Shown here piece after piece: positions 62,599 to 64,000 of a DNA stretch of 64,000 nt. A program made the position numbers and the translations under genes. Within the stretch, counting starts at the first letter, position 1. Every line of letters begins with the position of its first letter. Origin of the DNA: Rhizobium sp. P38BS-XIX (GTDB taxonomy: Bacteria; Pseudomonadota; Alphaproteobacteria; Rhizobiales; Rhizobiaceae); NCBI RefSeq assembly GCF_012641435.1, contig NZ_JABAIJ010000001.1, positions 372,001-436,000 of the forward strand, written 5' to 3'. A model generated the notes under the pieces. The model did not search any database and was not told where the DNA came from. It worked only from the letters and a program-made list of their open reading frames with translations.

Positions 62599-63897
62599 AT
62601 GACCAATGCGTCCACCGAACCCTTCTTCAATCGCTCGCTTGCCGATACCGATCCGGAAATCTTTGGTGCGATCGGCAAGGAACTCGGTCGCCAGCGGCAC
62701 GAAATCGAACTGATCGCCTCGGAAAACATCGTCTCGCGCGCCGTTCTGGAAGCGCAGGGCTCGATCATGACCAACAAGTATGCCGAGGGCTATCCGGGCA
62801 AGCGCTATTATGGCGGCTGCCAGTATGTCGATATCGCCGAAGAGCTCGCCATCGAGCGCGCCAAGAAGCTGTTTGGCGTCAACTTCGCCAACGTTCAGCC
62901 GAATTCCGGTTCGCAGATGAACCAGGCCGTCTTCCTCGCGCTCCTGCAGCCGGGCGACACCTTCATGGGCCTCGACCTGAATTCGGGCGGCCACCTGACC
63001 CATGGTTCGCCGGTCAACATGTCCGGCAAGTGGTTCAACGTCGTGTCGTACGGCGTGCGCGAAGGCGACAACCTGCTCGACATGGATGACGTGCAGCGCA
63101 AGGCCGAGGAAACCAAGCCGAAACTCATCATCGCTGGCGGCACGGCCTATTCCCGCATCTGGGACTGGAAGCGCTTCCGCGAGATCGCCGACAGTGTCGG
63201 CGCCTATCTGATGGTCGACATGGCTCACATCGCCGGTCTCGTTGCCGGTGGCCAGCATCCGTCGCCGTTCCCGCATTGCCATGTTGCCACGACGACCACG
63301 CACAAGTCTCTTCGCGGCCCGCGCGGCGGCATGATCCTGACCAATGACGAGGATCTGGCGAAGAAGTTCAATTCGGCCGTCTTCCCCGGTCTCCAGGGTG
63401 GCCCGCTGATGCACGTCATCGCCGCTAAGGCCGTTGCCCTCGGCGAAGCGCTGCAGCCCGACTTCAAAGACTACGCGGCCCAGATCGTCAAGAACGCCAA
63501 GGCTCTCGCCGAAACGCTGATCTCCGGCGGTGTCGACGTCGTTTCCGGCGGCACGGACAACCACCTGATGCTTGTGGACTTGCGCAAGAAGAATGCGACC
63601 GGCAAGCGTGCGGAAGCCGCACTCGGCCGCGCTTACGTCACCTGCAACAAGAACGGCATCCCGTTCGATCCCGAAAAGCCATTCGTCACCTCCGGTGTCC
63701 GTCTCGGCACCCCGGCCGGCACGACGCGCGGCTTCAAGGAAGCCGAGTTCCGTGAAATCGGCAACCTGATCATCGAGGTTCTCGATGGTTTGAAGGTCGC
63801 CAATTCCGACGAAGGCAACGCCGCCGTCGAGGCTGCCGTTCGCGAGAAAGTGGTCAAGCTCACGGACCGCTTCCCGATGTACGGCTACATGGGCTAA
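62599..63897 (+). CDS. glyA: Serine hydroxymethyltransferase
   Basis: 432 residues from the ATG at 62599, with CAGGAG eight bases upstream; the frame opens at 62515 but that part is not family sequence. It converts serine and tetrahydrofolate to glycine and 5,10-methylene-[41 protein letters not shown] is the N-terminal core and the PLP lysine is in [28 protein letters not shown] is the conserved C-terminal block. No glycine riboswitch was seen in the 121 bases before it. nrdR follows 9 bases after the stop, the usual alphaproteobacterial order. Confidence 0.97.
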   Translation: MTNASTEPFFNRSLADTDPEIFGAIGKELGRQRHEIELIASENIVSRAVLEAQGSIMTNKYAEGYPGKRYYGGCQYVDIAEELAIERAKKLFGVNFANVQPNSGSQMNQAVFLALLQPGDTFMGLDLNSGGHLTHGSPVNMSGKWFNVVSYGVREGDNLLDMDDVQRKAEETKPKLIIAGGTAYSRIWDWKRFREIADSVGAYLMVDMAHIAGLVAGGQHPSPFPHCHVATTTTHKSLRGPRGGMILTNDEDLAKKFNSAVFPGLQGGPLMHVIAAKAVALGEALQPDFKDYAAQIVKNAKALAETLISGGVDVVSGGTDNHLMLVDLRKKNATGKRAEAALGRAYVTCNKNGIPFDPEKPFVTSGVRLGTPAGTTRGFKEAEFREIGNLIIEVLDGLKVANSDEGNAAVEAAVREKVVKLTDRFPMYGYMG

Positions 63898-63906
63898 GGA
63901 GAGCGC

Positions 63907-64000
63907 ATGCGCTGCCCCTATTGCGGTACCGAAGATACCCAGGTGAAGGATTCGCGCCCGGCGGAGGATAATACCTCCATCCGCCGGCGTCGGATCTGTC
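63907..64000 (+). CDS. nrdR: NrdR transcriptional repressor, N-terminal fragment (runs off window)
   Basis: The first 31 residues, [20 protein letters not shown]..., are visible before the window ends. CPYCG begins a zinc ribbon and [17 protein letters not shown] is the NrdR signature, with the second pair of cysteines starting at the last codon. NrdR binds ATP/dATP and represses ribonucleotide reductase genes. AAGGAG overlaps the glyA stop, so the gene is translated with glyA. Confidence 0.93.
   Translation, partial: MRCPYCGTEDTQVKDSRPAEDNTSIRRRRIC

Noticed and set aside
1..64000. CRISPR arrays, tRNA genes, insertion sequences or prophage
   Set aside because: No spaced repeats, tRNA cloverleaf, transposase or integrase was found on reading both strands.

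Overview
The window reads as a stretch of chromosomal core genome from an alphaproteobacterium of the Rhizobium/Agrobacterium group. The evidence is the high-GC, strongly biased coding sequence, the order lptF-lptG-lptD-surA-pdxA-rsmA facing yicC-gmk, a RopB/Omp25-type outer membrane protein, a DUF6163 protein, the LdtR/LdtP pair, HdaA beside polyphosphate kinase, a HemB of the non-zinc ALD type and a Bpt leucyltransferase. No tRNA, rRNA, CRISPR array, insertion sequence, phage or plasmid gene was seen. Gene density is high; only two stretches longer than 300 bases lack a gene (26985-27347 and 60549-61109).

Layout. 1-1084 (+): end of yicC, then gmk. 1171-9736 (-): an outer-membrane biogenesis block, transcribed from a PAP2 phosphatase through lptF, lptG and lptD to a terminator, then surA, pdxA and rsmA. 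9914-11892 (+): pepA and holC. 11975-19875 (-): GrpB-like protein, a sugar 1-dehydrogenase, a prolyl oligopeptidase, a lipoprotein polysaccharide deacetylase, an ABC-F ATPase, a small protein resembling the sensor part of a diguanylate cyclase, and a DinB-like protein. 20066-22590: ndk (+), a lipoprotein and a CGNR zinc-finger regulator (-), and a divergent LivH-like permease (+). 22594-26984 (-): SDR-uvrC-pgsA-moaD-moaE operon. 27348-29176 (+): ropB and an atypical RDD membrane protein. 29220-30695 (-): GST and rlmJ. 30777-34800 (+): molybdopterin oxidoreductase, nudK, phnM. 34804-36545 (-): purM-purN. 36768-42420 (+): perM-like transporter, hdaA, ppk, ppx. 42485-47954 (-): phytase-like esterase, membrane adenylate cyclase, rnd, multicopper oxidase. 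48221-50011 (+): aspS. 50084-53236: a serine beta-lactamase-like protein (-) divergent from a TetR regulator (+), then a periplasmic hypothetical (-). 53468-55726 (+): parC. 55804-59286 (-): EamA transporter, bpt, RDD protein, hemB. 59431-64000 (+): DUF6163, ldtR, ldtP, glyA, start of nrdR.

How they fit together. The first block supplies LPS export (LptF/G/D), porin folding (SurA) and possibly lipid phosphate trimming (PAP2). ppk and ppx make and break polyphosphate, next to hdaA, which damps DnaA after replication initiation. moaD and moaE make molybdopterin, which the nearby oxidoreductase would need. ldtR/ldtP and the deacetylase point to envelope remodelling.

I found no convincing new multi-gene system. 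The best leads are regulatory structures and orphan gene pairs: a perfect 34-base palindrome before an orphan phnM, a 26-base operator-like dyad between a CGNR regulator and an orphan LivH permease, dyads between a TetR regulator and a beta-lactamase-like protein, an SDR with a pteridine-reductase-type active site, a PAP2 protein whose PSGH motif reads ISGE, and an RDD protein of foreign base composition.
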